Positions 24,047 to 32,596 of a stretch of DNA of 32,957 nucleotides are shown piece after piece (the stretch's first letter is position 1; each line of letters opens with the position of its first letter). This DNA is from Aureispira sp. (GTDB taxonomy: Bacteria; Bacteroidota; Bacteroidia; Chitinophagales; Saprospiraceae): assembly GCA_024222455.1 (NCBI GenBank), contig JAAEPD010000652.1, positions 1-32,957 of the forward strand. The letters are read 5' to 3'. The translations under genes were made by a program, and so were the position numbers. The notes beneath the pieces are model-generated. The model had not been told where the DNA came from, ran no database searches, and saw only the letters and a program-made list of their open reading frames with translations.

Positions 24047-25267
24047 CTATATCAATATTTTACAGCCATTCTCCCTTAAGGCTAGCACCTCTTTGGGGAT
24101 ATCATCCTCATAAAGTTTATTGTTCTCTACAAAAAAATAGTAAGCTTTTTTTAAGAATCCTTGAGGTTTAGGGTCTGCTCCATTTCTATATAGGTTCAAC
24201 TCTTTTAGTTTTTTAAGTTGTCCTAATTCTACAGGAATACTCATTAGCTTATTTTGAGATAGATCTAATGTTTTTAATCGTTTTAACTTTCCTATGGAAG
24301 TTGGTAGATTAGCAATTCTATTTTTGGATAATTTTAATACTCTTAAGAATGTTGCCCCTCCTATTTCCATTGGAATTTGGGTTAGCTCATTCCCTTCTAA
24401 ATAAAGTTCTTCCAATTTTTTAAGTTCTCCTATAGACTTTGGTAAAACCATTAGATTAGTTCTATTTAAATTGAGTATTCTTAACTTTTTTAAGTTACCT
24501 ATGCTATCGGGCAATTCTTCCAATTTATTACTATTGAGTTCTAGCTCCTGTAATTGTTCTAAACTGCCTATAGAATTGGGTAATTCTGTTAAAAAAGAAC
24601 TACCTAAATATAATCTTTTTAGTTGTTTCAGTTCACCTATCTCATCTGGCAATCGTCCAACCCCACTTGAGCTTAGATTAAGTTCTCTCAGCCATGCAAG
24701 GCTACCAATAGCTTTAGGCAAAACTGTTTTCCTTCTAGCAGAGAGATTAAGTTTTTGTACTCGTCCCAAATATTCAATTGAGTCATCTAATACAAAGCCT
24801 TGGTTTCCTTGAACATCTACTTCTTTTAGTTTCTTTAATAAGATGAGCTGTTTAGGTAAAGAACCTTTGTACATCTGCAAATCAAGATATTCAAGACTAA
24901 AAATAGTCTCCCATCTAACTCTAAAACTTGCATTAAATAATATCCAATATTTTCTAGCATGATCAGCTATTCCTTGCACACTTACTTGTTTAGCCGTATG
25001 ATCACGCCTTATACTTTTCTGGATAGCTTGAATTTCCTTAGATACATTAGGATTCGAACCAGATTTGGTTGACAAAAGTGGTAATACTCTTGCTTTAGCA
25101 GTAGACTTCCAAAGGTTCTCAAAAAAAGACTTAAGCTCTCCTAAATAATCCTCAAATTGCTCAATCAAGCCCAATTGTTCAGCCATAATAGCAGCTTTTT
25201 CAGCGTCCTTGGTTTTTCCAGTCTGAAAAAGCTCTATTAGTTCTTGTATTTCATTAGTCAGGTCCAT
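24047..25267 (-). CDS. Leucine-rich repeat protein, full-length family member
   Basis: A 406-residue LRR protein, probably cytosolic. The N-terminal helical domain (about 1-125) begins LTNEIQELIELFQTGKTKDA, similar to the next gene, and is not itself repetitive. About ten 23-residue repeats of the LPxSIGxLxxL class occupy about 135-360. A C-terminal tail ends VLALRENGCKILI. The start was set at the ATG at 25267, because it aligns with the paralog's start and lies 5 bases after the amidase stop; an earlier in-frame start at 25297 would overlap the amidase gene. It appears cotranscribed with the amidase and the second LRR gene. A role in protein binding is inferred. Confidence 0.83.
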   Translation of the reverse strand: MDLTNEIQELIELFQTGKTKDAEKAAIMAEQLGLIEQFEDYLGELKSFFENLWKSTAKARVLPLLSTKSGSNPNVSKEIQAIQKSIRRDHTAKQVSVQGIADHARKYWILFNASFRVRWETIFSLEYLDLQMYKGSLPKQLILLKKLKEVDVQGNQGFVLDDSIEYLGRVQKLNLSARRKTVLPKAIGSLAWLRELNLSSSGVGRLPDEIGELKQLKRLYLGSSFLTELPNSIGSLEQLQELELNSNKLEELPDSIGNLKKLRILNLNRTNLMVLPKSIGELKKLEELYLEGNELTQIPMEIGGATFLRVLKLSKNRIANLPTSIGKLKRLKTLDLSQNKLMSIPVELGQLKKLKELNLYRNGADPKPQGFLKKAYYFFVENNKLYEDDIPKEVLALRENGCKILI

Positions 25268-25272
25268 AAGAC

Positions 25273-26703
25273 TTAAGCCTCTGTAATCTTCTTCCAAGGA
25301 CTAGCCTCTTCTAGCTGATAAGCTAACTCCAACAACAGTCGTTCTTCTCCATGGTTGGCCCAAAACAGCATTCCTAGAGGTAAATCAGTTACCTTGTCAT
25401 GCCCCAAAGGCAAAGACAAAGATGGTCCACCAGAAGAGTTAGAATAAGGTGTAAAACAGGCCCACTCTATCATACGAGGAAAGACCTCATCATATTCTAA
25501 ATCTCCCGCCATATATCCTATTTCTGGAGGAGCTGCAGCTACTGTAGGAGTCAAGACAATGTCCAAATTTAGACTAGAAAAAATCTTTTTGTAGTCACGA
25601 TAAGATTTACGCAAACGATAAACAAAACTAGGTGTTTTGAGTATATTTTTAGCATGATATTTAGCCAAGTCATTTGTCAGCTTAGTCAGTTTAGATTTGT
25701 CATAGGCTTTTCCAAAAAGCTGTTTACCAAAAGTCTTGCAATAAAAAGCTGGCAAGGCCCAATAATTAGTAAAATCAGCTAAAAACTGATCTGAAATAGG
25801 TAGTTTAACTTCCTCCACTTCATGTCCCAAATCCTCTAGCAACTTAGCTACTCTATGCAATTCAGCAGTTGTTGTTGCATCAGCGGTTAAACCACTTACA
25901 GAATCACTTGTAAACCCAATTCTAAGCTTCTGTTTGGTAGGGCCATCAATTTCCCCAATAGGTTTCAACTTAGAATTTTTGTAATATTTTTCAGCCTCTG
26001 AATAAAAAAATGCTGTATCTCGCACACTACGAGTAATAACACCATCTATGGCAATATCTACCAATTGTTTTTGGAGCATGCTTGATTTAAGAATACGTCC
26101 TCTACTAGGTTTCAATCCAACCAAACCACAACAAGATGCAGGTATACGTGTAGAACCACCTCCATCTGCAGAATGAGCCAAAGGCACTACACCTGCAGCA
26201 ACCAATGCAGCTGAACCACCTGAAGAGCCACCTGCGGTATGCCCAATATTCCAAGGGTTTCGAGTATCCTCTTGATGTGTAAATTCGGTAGAACAAGTGA
26301 ACCCAAATTCAGGCATTGTACTTGTTCCTATATTCACAAAACCTTGTGCTAAAATCTGTTTAGCAATAGGATCTGTTTTCTTGGCAGGTTTAGCATTGAG
26401 AAAAGCAGCAGAACCAAAATAAGTTGGAACACCTTCCACCAAAGTCATATCTTTAAAAAAGGTTGGAACACCTCCAAAAGGTCCTTCTTCATGTTTATGA
26501 GCATTGGCCAAACCATGCTCAAAATGCTTGGTCATTATTGCATGTATTCGAGGGTTAACTTTTTCGGCCCTTGTAATCGAAGCTTCTACGACTTCTTCAG
26601 CTTTCAATTCCTTATTTTTAATAAGTTTAGCCAAAGCTATTCCATCCAAATCCCCCAATATATCATCACTAAAACTGTGAACTCTCTTATTTGTATCTTT
26701 CAT
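25273..26703 (-). CDS. Amidase signature family hydrolase
   Basis: A 476-residue amidase-signature enzyme that hydrolyses an amide bond through a Ser-cisSer-Lys triad. Here this is Lys84 (VPTFFKDM), Ser160 (HTAGGSSGGSAA) and Ser184 (GGGSTRIPASC). It is not GatA: the partner genes are absent, and the middle region and C-terminus (SLPLGHDKVTDLPLGMLFWA) look like the stand-alone amidases. There is no signal peptide; it is cytosolic and the substrate is unknown. The start is ATG at 26703. It lies between a membrane-protein gene (10 bases upstream) and the LRR gene (5 bases downstream), suggesting a minus-strand operon from rlmH. Confidence 0.87.
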   Translation of the reverse strand: MKDTNKRVHSFSDDILGDLDGIALAKLIKNKELKAEEVVEASITRAEKVNPRIHAIMTKHFEHGLANAHKHEEGPFGGVPTFFKDMTLVEGVPTYFGSAAFLNAKPAKKTDPIAKQILAQGFVNIGTSTMPEFGFTCSTEFTHQEDTRNPWNIGHTAGGSSGGSAALVAAGVVPLAHSADGGGSTRIPASCCGLVGLKPSRGRILKSSMLQKQLVDIAIDGVITRSVRDTAFFYSEAEKYYKNSKLKPIGEIDGPTKQKLRIGFTSDSVSGLTADATTTAELHRVAKLLEDLGHEVEEVKLPISDQFLADFTNYWALPAFYCKTFGKQLFGKAYDKSKLTKLTNDLAKYHAKNILKTPSFVYRLRKSYRDYKKIFSSLNLDIVLTPTVAAAPPEIGYMAGDLEYDEVFPRMIEWACFTPYSNSSGGPSLSLPLGHDKVTDLPLGMLFWANHGEERLLLELAYQLEEASPWKKITEA

Positions 26704-26713
26704 TGTTTGTGTT

Positions 26714-27730
26714 TTAAAAACTGAAGTCTATTCTGATAGAATCTCCTAAAGCCCATTGAAAACTATTTGATGTCCAATAATGTTCTTGATCTATAAAATA
26801 AGTGCAACTGCACTCTTCTGTTATTCGTTCTGCTCGAAATAAGTCTAAGTGCATTTTCCATCGATCTCCAAGCTCTAAATCAGCCAAAACCTTAGGATAA
26901 TTGCCATTTCTATAAAAAAGCACTAGCCAAGGATCATGTATAGGAGGTCTTCTACCATCATAAACACAAGCTTGGGTATGGTATTTCATATGAACTCCCA
27001 AAAGCTTTTCGAAATAAGGTTCTTTCTCAAGTTTTTCAGCAATGGCTATCGTCTCTATTTCTACATCCGGGTAATCCTCTATAATTCTTGCAATTCGTTG
27101 ATATTGTTGATATTTCCAGGCTGTTATACTCCCTAATATAGCAATTCCTATCCAAAAGGCTATTCTATTAGTCCTAGTTCCCTTTAAGTATAAACTTATG
27201 CTATCCCAAGTTAATATAACAGGCATAAAAGGAACTAAGGAAATACTCAGCGGAATAGTCATTAAAGGTTGTAGCCATATTTTTTTTCGTTGTTCTACTT
27301 GCCAAATAACTAGCGTTGGTAAAACAAAACCCATTGCACTCAATATTGCATTTCCTGTTTGCTGATAAAGATATAATCCCAACAATAGCGTCCAACTTGT
27401 GCTCCCTAAAACCAATAACATTATAAATAATGCTATCCAAGGTATTATCCATATGATGCCCCAAAGTAGGGTTTCCCCCCAAAGCATCATCAAATATATA
27501 TTAACTAACAAACCTATGCCTAAACCTATAAAAACAAAAAACTCTAGTACTTTTTGTTTAACTAGAGTACTCATTAACACACTAATAGCTACTATTGAAA
27601 GCACTATTTTGGCATCTCGACTAGGTGTACAATAAACTTGAAAATAACCATTAAGGATAATCCCTGTTGTAAATAAACTGGCAAAAAAGAAGAGTTTAGC
27701 AATAGGATCTTTGGTGCTAGGAAAGGGCAT
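26714..27730 (-). CDS. Polytopic membrane protein of unknown function
   Basis: A 338-residue protein I do not recognise. About seven to nine hydrophobic segments fill residues 10-215. A hydrophilic C-terminal domain follows (about 220-338) with Cys in ACVYDG and in ECSCTYF, and many aromatic and acidic residues. The tail is probably on one side of the inner membrane. The start is ATG at 27730, 13 bases after the rlmH stop, and the amidase gene follows by 10 bases, so all three are likely cotranscribed. Nothing links it to the amidase beyond position. Confidence 0.7.
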   Translation of the reverse strand: MPFPSTKDPIAKLFFFASLFTTGIILNGYFQVYCTPSRDAKIVLSIVAISVLMSTLVKQKVLEFFVFIGLGIGLLVNIYLMMLWGETLLWGIIWIIPWIALFIMLLVLGSTSWTLLLGLYLYQQTGNAILSAMGFVLPTLVIWQVEQRKKIWLQPLMTIPLSISLVPFMPVILTWDSISLYLKGTRTNRIAFWIGIAILGSITAWKYQQYQRIARIIEDYPDVEIETIAIAEKLEKEPYFEKLLGVHMKYHTQACVYDGRRPPIHDPWLVLFYRNGNYPKVLADLELGDRWKMHLDLFRAERITEECSCTYFIDQEHYWTSNSFQWALGDSIRIDFSF

Positions 27731-27743
27731 TCAAGTTGTTTAT

Positions 27744-28217
27744 TTATTCATGATGATAAGGCTCATTACGCAAGATGGTCATTGCTCTGTAGAGCTGTTC
27801 TATAAAAAATAAACGTACCATTTGATGAGAGAATGTCATTTTAGATAACGATATCTTCCCATTAGATCGTTGGTAAACTGCATCCGAAAAGCCATAAGCC
27901 CCTCCTATCAGAAAGATAATCTTCTTATAGCTCTGCTGTAGCTGTTGATCCATAAAGCTGGCAAATTGCACAGATGAATAGCTCTTGCCTCGTTCGTCTA
28001 ACAAAATAAGATGATCTCCTTTATCTAAGCGTTTTAAAATCTGTTCTCCTTCTTTGGTTTTGACCTGTTTTTGGGTCATTTTTTTAGCATTTTTGATATC
28101 TGCTATTACCTCCATTTTGAAAGGGATATAATGCTTCAAACGTTTTTCATATATGCCCACACCATCCTTTAGGTAAGAAAAACTAGTGTTGCCTACTGAC
28201 CAAAATTCTACTTTCAT
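27744..28217 (-). CDS. rlmH: 23S rRNA pseudouridine-1915 N3-methyltransferase
   Basis: RlmH methylates pseudouridine 1915 in helix 69 of 23S rRNA using SAM, acting on assembled 70S ribosomes. The 157-residue SPOUT protein shows the family marks: KVEFWSVGNT at the start, LILLDERGKSYSS, the knot motif FLIGGAYGFSDAV, SLSKMTFSHQMVRLFFIEQLYRA, and the invariant PYHHE C-terminus. Length and start (ATG at 28217) are standard. It is the first gene of the minus-strand run through the amidase and LRR genes. Confidence 0.95.
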   Translation of the reverse strand: MKVEFWSVGNTSFSYLKDGVGIYEKRLKHYIPFKMEVIADIKNAKKMTQKQVKTKEGEQILKRLDKGDHLILLDERGKSYSSVQFASFMDQQLQQSYKKIIFLIGGAYGFSDAVYQRSNGKISLSKMTFSHQMVRLFFIEQLYRAMTILRNEPYHHE

Positions 28218-28232
28218 ATAGATTCAATTACG

Positions 28233-28259
28233 AATTACAAATTATTTAATTACAAATTA
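28233..28259. repeat. Short direct repeat upstream of rlmH
   Basis: AATTACAAATTA occurs at 28233-28244 and 28248-28259 (15-base period), with a related AATTACGAATTA at 28226-28237. It lies just upstream of the rlmH start. It resembles short tandem direct repeats; role unknown. Confidence 0.5.
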
Positions 28260-28320
28260 GCAGACTGCTTAAACCACATAATAACAAATCAATCCAGATA
28301 ATAGAAAGCAAAACGACAAT

Positions 28321-28351
28321 TTTGTAAGCTGCTTGAAATACTGTATTATTG
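28321..28351 (+). promoter_or_regulatory. Candidate promoter of the kinase-lipoprotein operon
   Basis: TTTG (28321-28324), exactly 19 bases, then TATTATTG (28344-28351), one mismatch from TAnnTTTG. This is the best -33/-7 pair found in the window. A start of transcription near 28358 would leave a leader of about 40 bases to the ATC codon at 28398, supporting the long form of the kinase. Confidence 0.45.
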
Positions 28352-28397
28352 GTAATGTTATATTCTTTTTGTTAAAGTTGTTAAAAATTAACTTCCT

Positions 28398-30362
28398 ATC
28401 AGAATTTTAATACTTATAATATCTCTACTCACTGTATTAAGTGCTAAAGGGCAATATATTCGAGCAATTGATAAGCTCGAACAGGTTGTACGAACAACTA
28501 AGGTAGATACCCTAAAAACACAAGCACTCAACCAACTTACTTTAGCCTATTATTATATAGACCTAAAGAAAGCAAAAGTTCGATTGTTTGCGGCCAAAAC
28601 ATTGGCCGATTCTATCCAACACTCCAAAGGGATCTGTGATGCTTTTAATAATGCTGCACTAATCTACTATGCAGAGGGGTTATACGAAAAAGGGATTGAA
28701 TCTTCTATTCGAGCTATACAATTGGCCAAACAAATAAACAATTCTTCTTGCTTGGCTACAGCTTACACTCATTTAGGCTTGGCTTATAGTGCTAAAGGGT
28801 ACATGAGTAAGGCTATGGAGTACAATATAAAAGCCTTAGAAATTGCAGAGCAGATACAAGATAGTACTCAAACTGCTACCTGTTTTCGCTATATTGGCAG
28901 TTCTTATTTCAACCTAAAGGATTACAAAAATGCACTATTTTATTTTAATAAAGCCACCAATGTATTTGAGGATGTGAATGACCAGTTAGCTCTAGCCTCT
29001 GTTTATATTGATGTTGGCAAAATCTATTTGCAAGATGAATTACTTGAAGAAGCTCAGCTAGCTATGGAAAAAGGGCTAACACTCAGTAAAAAGTTAGGCA
29101 ACAAAAGGGGTGTAGCTTATGGATATAGTGCATTATCTGAAGTATTTATACTACAAGATGAATTGGATAAAGCTGAAGACTACCTAAAAGATGCTGCTAG
29201 TATCTATCTCAAATTAGGTGACAAATCTGGGCAAGCATTAGCCCTAAAAGGGTTGGCTCGTGTCAATATCAAACAAGAGCACTTCAAGTTGGCTGTGATG
29301 AACTTAGAGCGGGCTGTAATTATGGCTAAAATAGCTAGAGCAAAGGTCCTAGCCAAAGAACTTTATTTAGATCTCTCAGATGCTTATGCTGCTCAAAAAG
29401 ATTATAGAAATGCGCTGATTGCTTATAGCAAATACAGTGTCGTGAAAGATTCTATATTCAGTCGAGACAAAAGCCGACAATTAGCCGAAATTCAGACTAA
29501 ATACGAAACTGAACGTCTTGCACGTGAGAAACTAGAACTCTCCGAAAAAAACCAACAACAGTCCTATGCAATGGAGCTCCAAAACAAGGAACAAGAGTTG
29601 GTCAATAATCGTAACTTCTTGATTATTATTGTGCTTATTTTTGCGATACTGTTAGGTATAATTGTAGCTGTATTGATGCTTCGTCAAAACCGCTTAAAGG
29701 CACAGGTAAGAGAGTCAGAACTGGAGCAAAGAGCTTTACATGCTCAAATGAATCCACACTTCATGTTCAATTCACTCAACTCTATACAAAGCCTAATTGC
29801 TACAGGTGATAATTCTGCTGCGAGCATCTATTTAGCTCGATTTTCTCGCTTAATGCGGACTATCTTGCAGCACTCTAGAGAAACCTTTGTACCTATCCAA
29901 AAAGAGATAGAATTTATTAGCAACTATGTAGAATTAGAAAAACGTCGATTCAATGAGGCTTTTGATATAGAAATAGATGATGAAGATGTGGAGGATACCC
30001 ATTTCACTATGATTCCAACCTTTGTAATACAACCTTTCATTGAGAATGCGATCATACATGGCCTGCTTCGTAAACCAGAAAAGGGTCATCTCAAAATTAT
30101 GTTTGAACATTACAATAAAAACTTCCTAAAATGTATAGTGGAAGATGATGGTATAGGTAGGGAAAAAGCGAGTGAATTCAAATCTGATAAAAAACACCAA
30201 TCTTTGGGTGTAGGAATTACGGAGCAACGCTTACAATATCTGTCTATGAACTATGGAATCAAAGAAGATTTTGTTAAATTCATTGACTTAAAAAATGATA
30301 CGGGAGAAGCTTGTGGAACTCGTGTAGAGCTTTTGCTGCCTATTAAATACAAAACTGCATAA
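28398..30362 (+). CDS. TPR sensor histidine kinase, LytS-type, non-canonical start
   Basis: A membrane sensor kinase. The frame is open from a stop at 28389, and from an ATC at 28398 it reads a convincing signal peptide (RILILIISLLTVLSAKGQ). TPR-type repeats follow (about 25-340), then a charged coiled coil (about 350-400) and a membrane helix (about 405-428). A His_kinase/HATPase region comes last. The phospho-acceptor is His454 in NPHFMFNSLNSIQ; the N-box is FIENAIIHG and the G-box is EDDGIGREKA. No ATG, GTG or TTG precedes the TTG at 28584, which would remove the signal and first repeat. The start is therefore either ATC or a mutated ATG. It likely phosphorylates the LytTR regulator at 31775. 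The next gene's ATG abuts its stop. Confidence 0.85.
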   Translation: MRILILIISLLTVLSAKGQYIRAIDKLEQVVRTTKVDTLKTQALNQLTLAYYYIDLKKAKVRLFAAKTLADSIQHSKGICDAFNNAALIYYAEGLYEKGIESSIRAIQLAKQINNSSCLATAYTHLGLAYSAKGYMSKAMEYNIKALEIAEQIQDSTQTATCFRYIGSSYFNLKDYKNALFYFNKATNVFEDVNDQLALASVYIDVGKIYLQDELLEEAQLAMEKGLTLSKKLGNKRGVAYGYSALSEVFILQDELDKAEDYLKDAASIYLKLGDKSGQALALKGLARVNIKQEHFKLAVMNLERAVIMAKIARAKVLAKELYLDLSDAYAAQKDYRNALIAYSKYSVVKDSIFSRDKSRQLAEIQTKYETERLAREKLELSEKNQQQSYAMELQNKEQELVNNRNFLIIIVLIFAILLGIIVAVLMLRQNRLKAQVRESELEQRALHAQMNPHFMFNSLNSIQSLIATGDNSAASIYLARFSRLMRTILQHSRETFVPIQKEIEFISNYVELEKRRFNEAFDIEIDDEDVEDTHFTMIPTFVIQPFIENAIIHGLLRKPEKGHLKIMFEHYNKNFLKCIVEDDGIGREKASEFKSDKKHQSLGVGITEQRLQYLSMNYGIKEDFVKFIDLKNDTGEACGTRVELLLPIKYKTA

Positions 30363-31208
30363 ATGAAGGTTTATATATATATTATGGCTACTATCCTTTT
30401 TTTGGGGCTAGTGGCCTGCTCTGAGCAACAAACGACAACAGTATCCCAACCTATGGCTAGCGATACTACTATAGTAGATACACCTACTCCTCCTATCACG
30501 CCAATAAATATAGATACTCCTTCAAACTCTACTATTCTTAAGGCTTTAAATCCAAGAGATTTAATAGAAACTTACTTTGAAGATGCCCAATTTAAAAATG
30601 ATAAATCTGCTACTTATAAATACGAAGAGGAGCCTATGCAAGTCAACTATGTTGGAGAACAAAGCTACCAAGAAAATGGGATTGACTATGTCTTAACATT
30701 TTTTGAAAGTTTTAACTTGGATAAAAATGGTGAGCGAGACTGGGGCTGCCATGCTTGCTCTGGGAAATTGAGTATAGCTCAATTCCAAAAAGGAGAAAAG
30801 GGACTTACTCCTATTGATTTCACTTATGATTGCCCTTGTGGAACTGCAAATATGGGTGGTGTTTCGATTCCTAAAGTAGTTTTGATTGGCAATCGTCACT
30901 TTTTGGAGAAAAATGTAGGCGACATGGGCCAACGAATTAGTATAGAGTTATTGTATTATTATGATATAAAAGATTATAAAGAACTCCTAAAACTAACTGT
31001 AGCAGAAAGTAATGAAGGGGATGCACCAAGTAAAGAAGAAATGTATGCTTATGATGCTACAATAACTCACTATAAAGATGATTCTAAAAATATGATTACA
31101 GTACAATATACTGGAACTACTTATACTGATGATATGAGCATTATACCTCATAATAAAACGGAAACTTACACCTATAATTTAGAGAAACAAAAATTCATAA
31201 AAAAATGA
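30363..31208 (+). CDS. Lipoprotein within the two-component operon
   Basis: A 281-residue lipoprotein of unknown function. The signal ends in lipobox LVAC with Cys19, followed by a Thr/Pro-rich spacer (about 25-60). The folded part has a cysteine cluster, CHAC (about 126-129) and CPC (about 155-157), then beta-strand-rich sequence. The ATG directly abuts the kinase stop and its own TGA overlaps the next ATG (ATGA at 31205-31208), so translation is likely coupled throughout. Its placement suggests a partner or ligand-binding protein for the kinase's external TPR domain. That is inference. Confidence 0.75.
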   Translation: MKVYIYIMATILFLGLVACSEQQTTTVSQPMASDTTIVDTPTPPITPINIDTPSNSTILKALNPRDLIETYFEDAQFKNDKSATYKYEEEPMQVNYVGEQSYQENGIDYVLTFFESFNLDKNGERDWGCHACSGKLSIAQFQKGEKGLTPIDFTYDCPCGTANMGGVSIPKVVLIGNRHFLEKNVGDMGQRISIELLYYYDIKDYKELLKLTVAESNEGDAPSKEEMYAYDATITHYKDDSKNMITVQYTGTTYTDDMSIIPHNKTETYTYNLEKQKFIKK

Positions 31209-31735
31209 TTCAAAACTACTTGAAAATAATACTAGCAATCTTAGTAATGAGCTTTATGGCTTGCTCTGAGCCAAATGCTAGCAATACAGCAACAACAAAT
31301 CAACCAACAGAACAACCTCAAAACGAACCTGAAGCGACTAGTGATCAGCCAATGTACGAGGTTGCCATAACTCCCATAAAAACCAAAGAAGATTTGGAGG
31401 TTGTCTATGGTGAATACTGGAATAGAATGAATATGAAAGAGGTAAAAGATGGTGATGAGTATATCGAAATTTCGGCAAGCACTGAAAAAGAAGCTTGGGC
31501 TAATTTGTACTTTGAAGGTTATGTTGCCTCTGTAAATAATGCTGATGAAGTAGAAGTTAATGCTAGAATTAGCTGCTCTGGAGATTTGTTATTTCAAAAA
31601 GAAGGTTTTTTTAACCTAAGTACAGAGGATGACTTTTGTTTAAATGGGAATAAAACTAAGATTTATTTTATTCAAGAAGGAGATGCTCAAGGACTTTCTT
31701 TTGATGGAAAAACATTTGACTTTTATAAAAAATAA
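31205..31735 (+). CDS. Second lipoprotein within the two-component operon
   Basis: A 176-residue lipoprotein. Signal and lipobox FMAC with Cys20 are followed by a low-complexity Asn/Thr/Gln/Pro stretch (about 21-50). A small acidic domain (about 55-176) follows with predicted strands and one later Cys pair (about 119 and 143). The N-terminal pattern (CSE plus Thr/Gln-rich spacer) resembles the previous lipoprotein, but the bodies do not obviously match. The start ATG overlaps the previous TGA by four bases. The regulator gene follows after 39 bases. Function unknown. Confidence 0.72.
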   Translation: MIQNYLKIILAILVMSFMACSEPNASNTATTNQPTEQPQNEPEATSDQPMYEVAITPIKTKEDLEVVYGEYWNRMNMKEVKDGDEYIEISASTEKEAWANLYFEGYVASVNNADEVEVNARISCSGDLLFQKEGFFNLSTEDDFCLNGNKTKIYFIQEGDAQGLSFDGKTFDFYKK

Positions 31736-31774
31736 ACAGAAACTAACTAGACGAAGAAAGGAAAACACAGAATT

Positions 31775-32518
31775 ATGATAAATGCAGTAATAATAGATGA
31801 CGAGCAAGATGCTCAGATTACGCTCATGCGTTTTGTACAAATGCATTGCCCCAATGTCAATGTTGTAGGAGTGGCAGGTGGTGTACAAGAAGGCCTAAAA
31901 TTATTGAGCAGCAAGGATGTTGATTTGGTCTTTTTGGATATAAAAATGAATGATGGGACTGGCTTTGACTTGCTCAAAAAGCTGCCTGAAATCAATTTTA
32001 ATCTGATCTTTACCACTGCCTATGATGAGTTTGCGCTCAAAGCGTTTAAATATAGTGCAATAGACTACTTGCTAAAACCTATAGATCCTATAGAATTGCA
32101 AGAGGCAACTCAACGTCTAGAAAAGAAAAAAGATAAAACTACTGCCTCTAGTGTAGATGGCTTATTTGAAATCTACAAAGAAAATAAGTTTGATAAAATA
32201 GCTATTCCATCTGTAGATGAGTTTCATTTTGTCCGAATGACAGATATTATACGCTGTGAAGCGAGCAGTAATTATACTATTATATATCTTAATACAGGCA
32301 AAAAAATAGTTGCTCCCAAAACCCTAAAAGAGTTTGAGGAGCTTTTGGCTCCAGAGGGCTTCTTCAGAGTGCATCAATCACATTTGATCAACCTAAAACA
32401 TACCAACCAATTCTTAAAAACTAAAAATCTGATTCGTATGTCAGATGGTTCGGAGGTAGAGGTTTCTAGACGTAAAAAGACCTTATTTATGGATTTAATC
32501 AATATGCGCAAGCTGTAG
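31775..32518 (+). CDS. LytTR-family response regulator
   Basis: A 247-residue cytosolic response regulator. The receiver domain (1-118) has the acidic pair Asp8-Asp9, phospho-acceptor Asp55 in VFLDIKM, Thr in FTTAYD and Lys in LLKPID. The LytTR DNA-binding domain (about 145-247) shows EASSNYTIIYLNTGK, the FFRVHQSHLINL motif and the terminal SRRKK. LytTR proteins bind imperfect direct repeats upstream of target genes; no target was identified by eye. It is the cognate partner of the kinase at 28398, from which it is separated by two lipoprotein genes. Confidence 0.92.
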   Translation: MINAVIIDDEQDAQITLMRFVQMHCPNVNVVGVAGGVQEGLKLLSSKDVDLVFLDIKMNDGTGFDLLKKLPEINFNLIFTTAYDEFALKAFKYSAIDYLLKPIDPIELQEATQRLEKKKDKTTASSVDGLFEIYKENKFDKIAIPSVDEFHFVRMTDIIRCEASSNYTIIYLNTGKKIVAPKTLKEFEELLAPEGFFRVHQSHLINLKHTNQFLKTKNLIRMSDGSEVEVSRRKKTLFMDLINMRKL

Positions 32519-32536
32519 TGCTTACCAAATACTACT

Positions 32537-32596
32537 CATAGGTATAGAAGTATAGATATACTATTTAATACAAATCTTAATACTTCTATATCTATG
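32537..32596 (+). promoter_or_regulatory. Long hairpin sequestering a start codon
   Basis: 32537-32553 pairs with 32580-32596 over 17 positions (one G·U). AGAT/ATCT (32554-32557 with 32574-32577) extends it inward past a two-base bulge. The right arm ends exactly with the ATG (32594-32596) of the lipoprotein gene. There is no T-run, so it is not a terminator. It lies 18 bases after the regulator stop and may control translation of the following gene. Confidence 0.55.

Noticed and set aside
24471-24812. 113-codon plus-strand open frame, Ser/Leu-rich
   Set aside because: It is the antisense of leucine-rich repeats; the periodic composition is a mirror of the LRR code.
25273-26703. Amidase read as GatA, partner of gatB
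   Set aside because: The triad is shared by all amidase-signature enzymes. The flanking sequence and length fit a stand-alone amidase, and no gatC is nearby.
27201-27482. 93-codon open frame inside the membrane-protein gene
   Set aside because: Different frame on the same strand within a well-supported gene, with no start context or protein features.
28584-30362. Kinase start at TTG 28584
   Set aside because: It would discard the signal peptide and first repeat encoded in the same open frame, and leave over 220 untranslated bases after the best promoter.
30693-30932. Minus-strand 79-codon open frame under the first lipoprotein
   Set aside because: Antisense of a gene with lipobox and coupled starts; no independent support.
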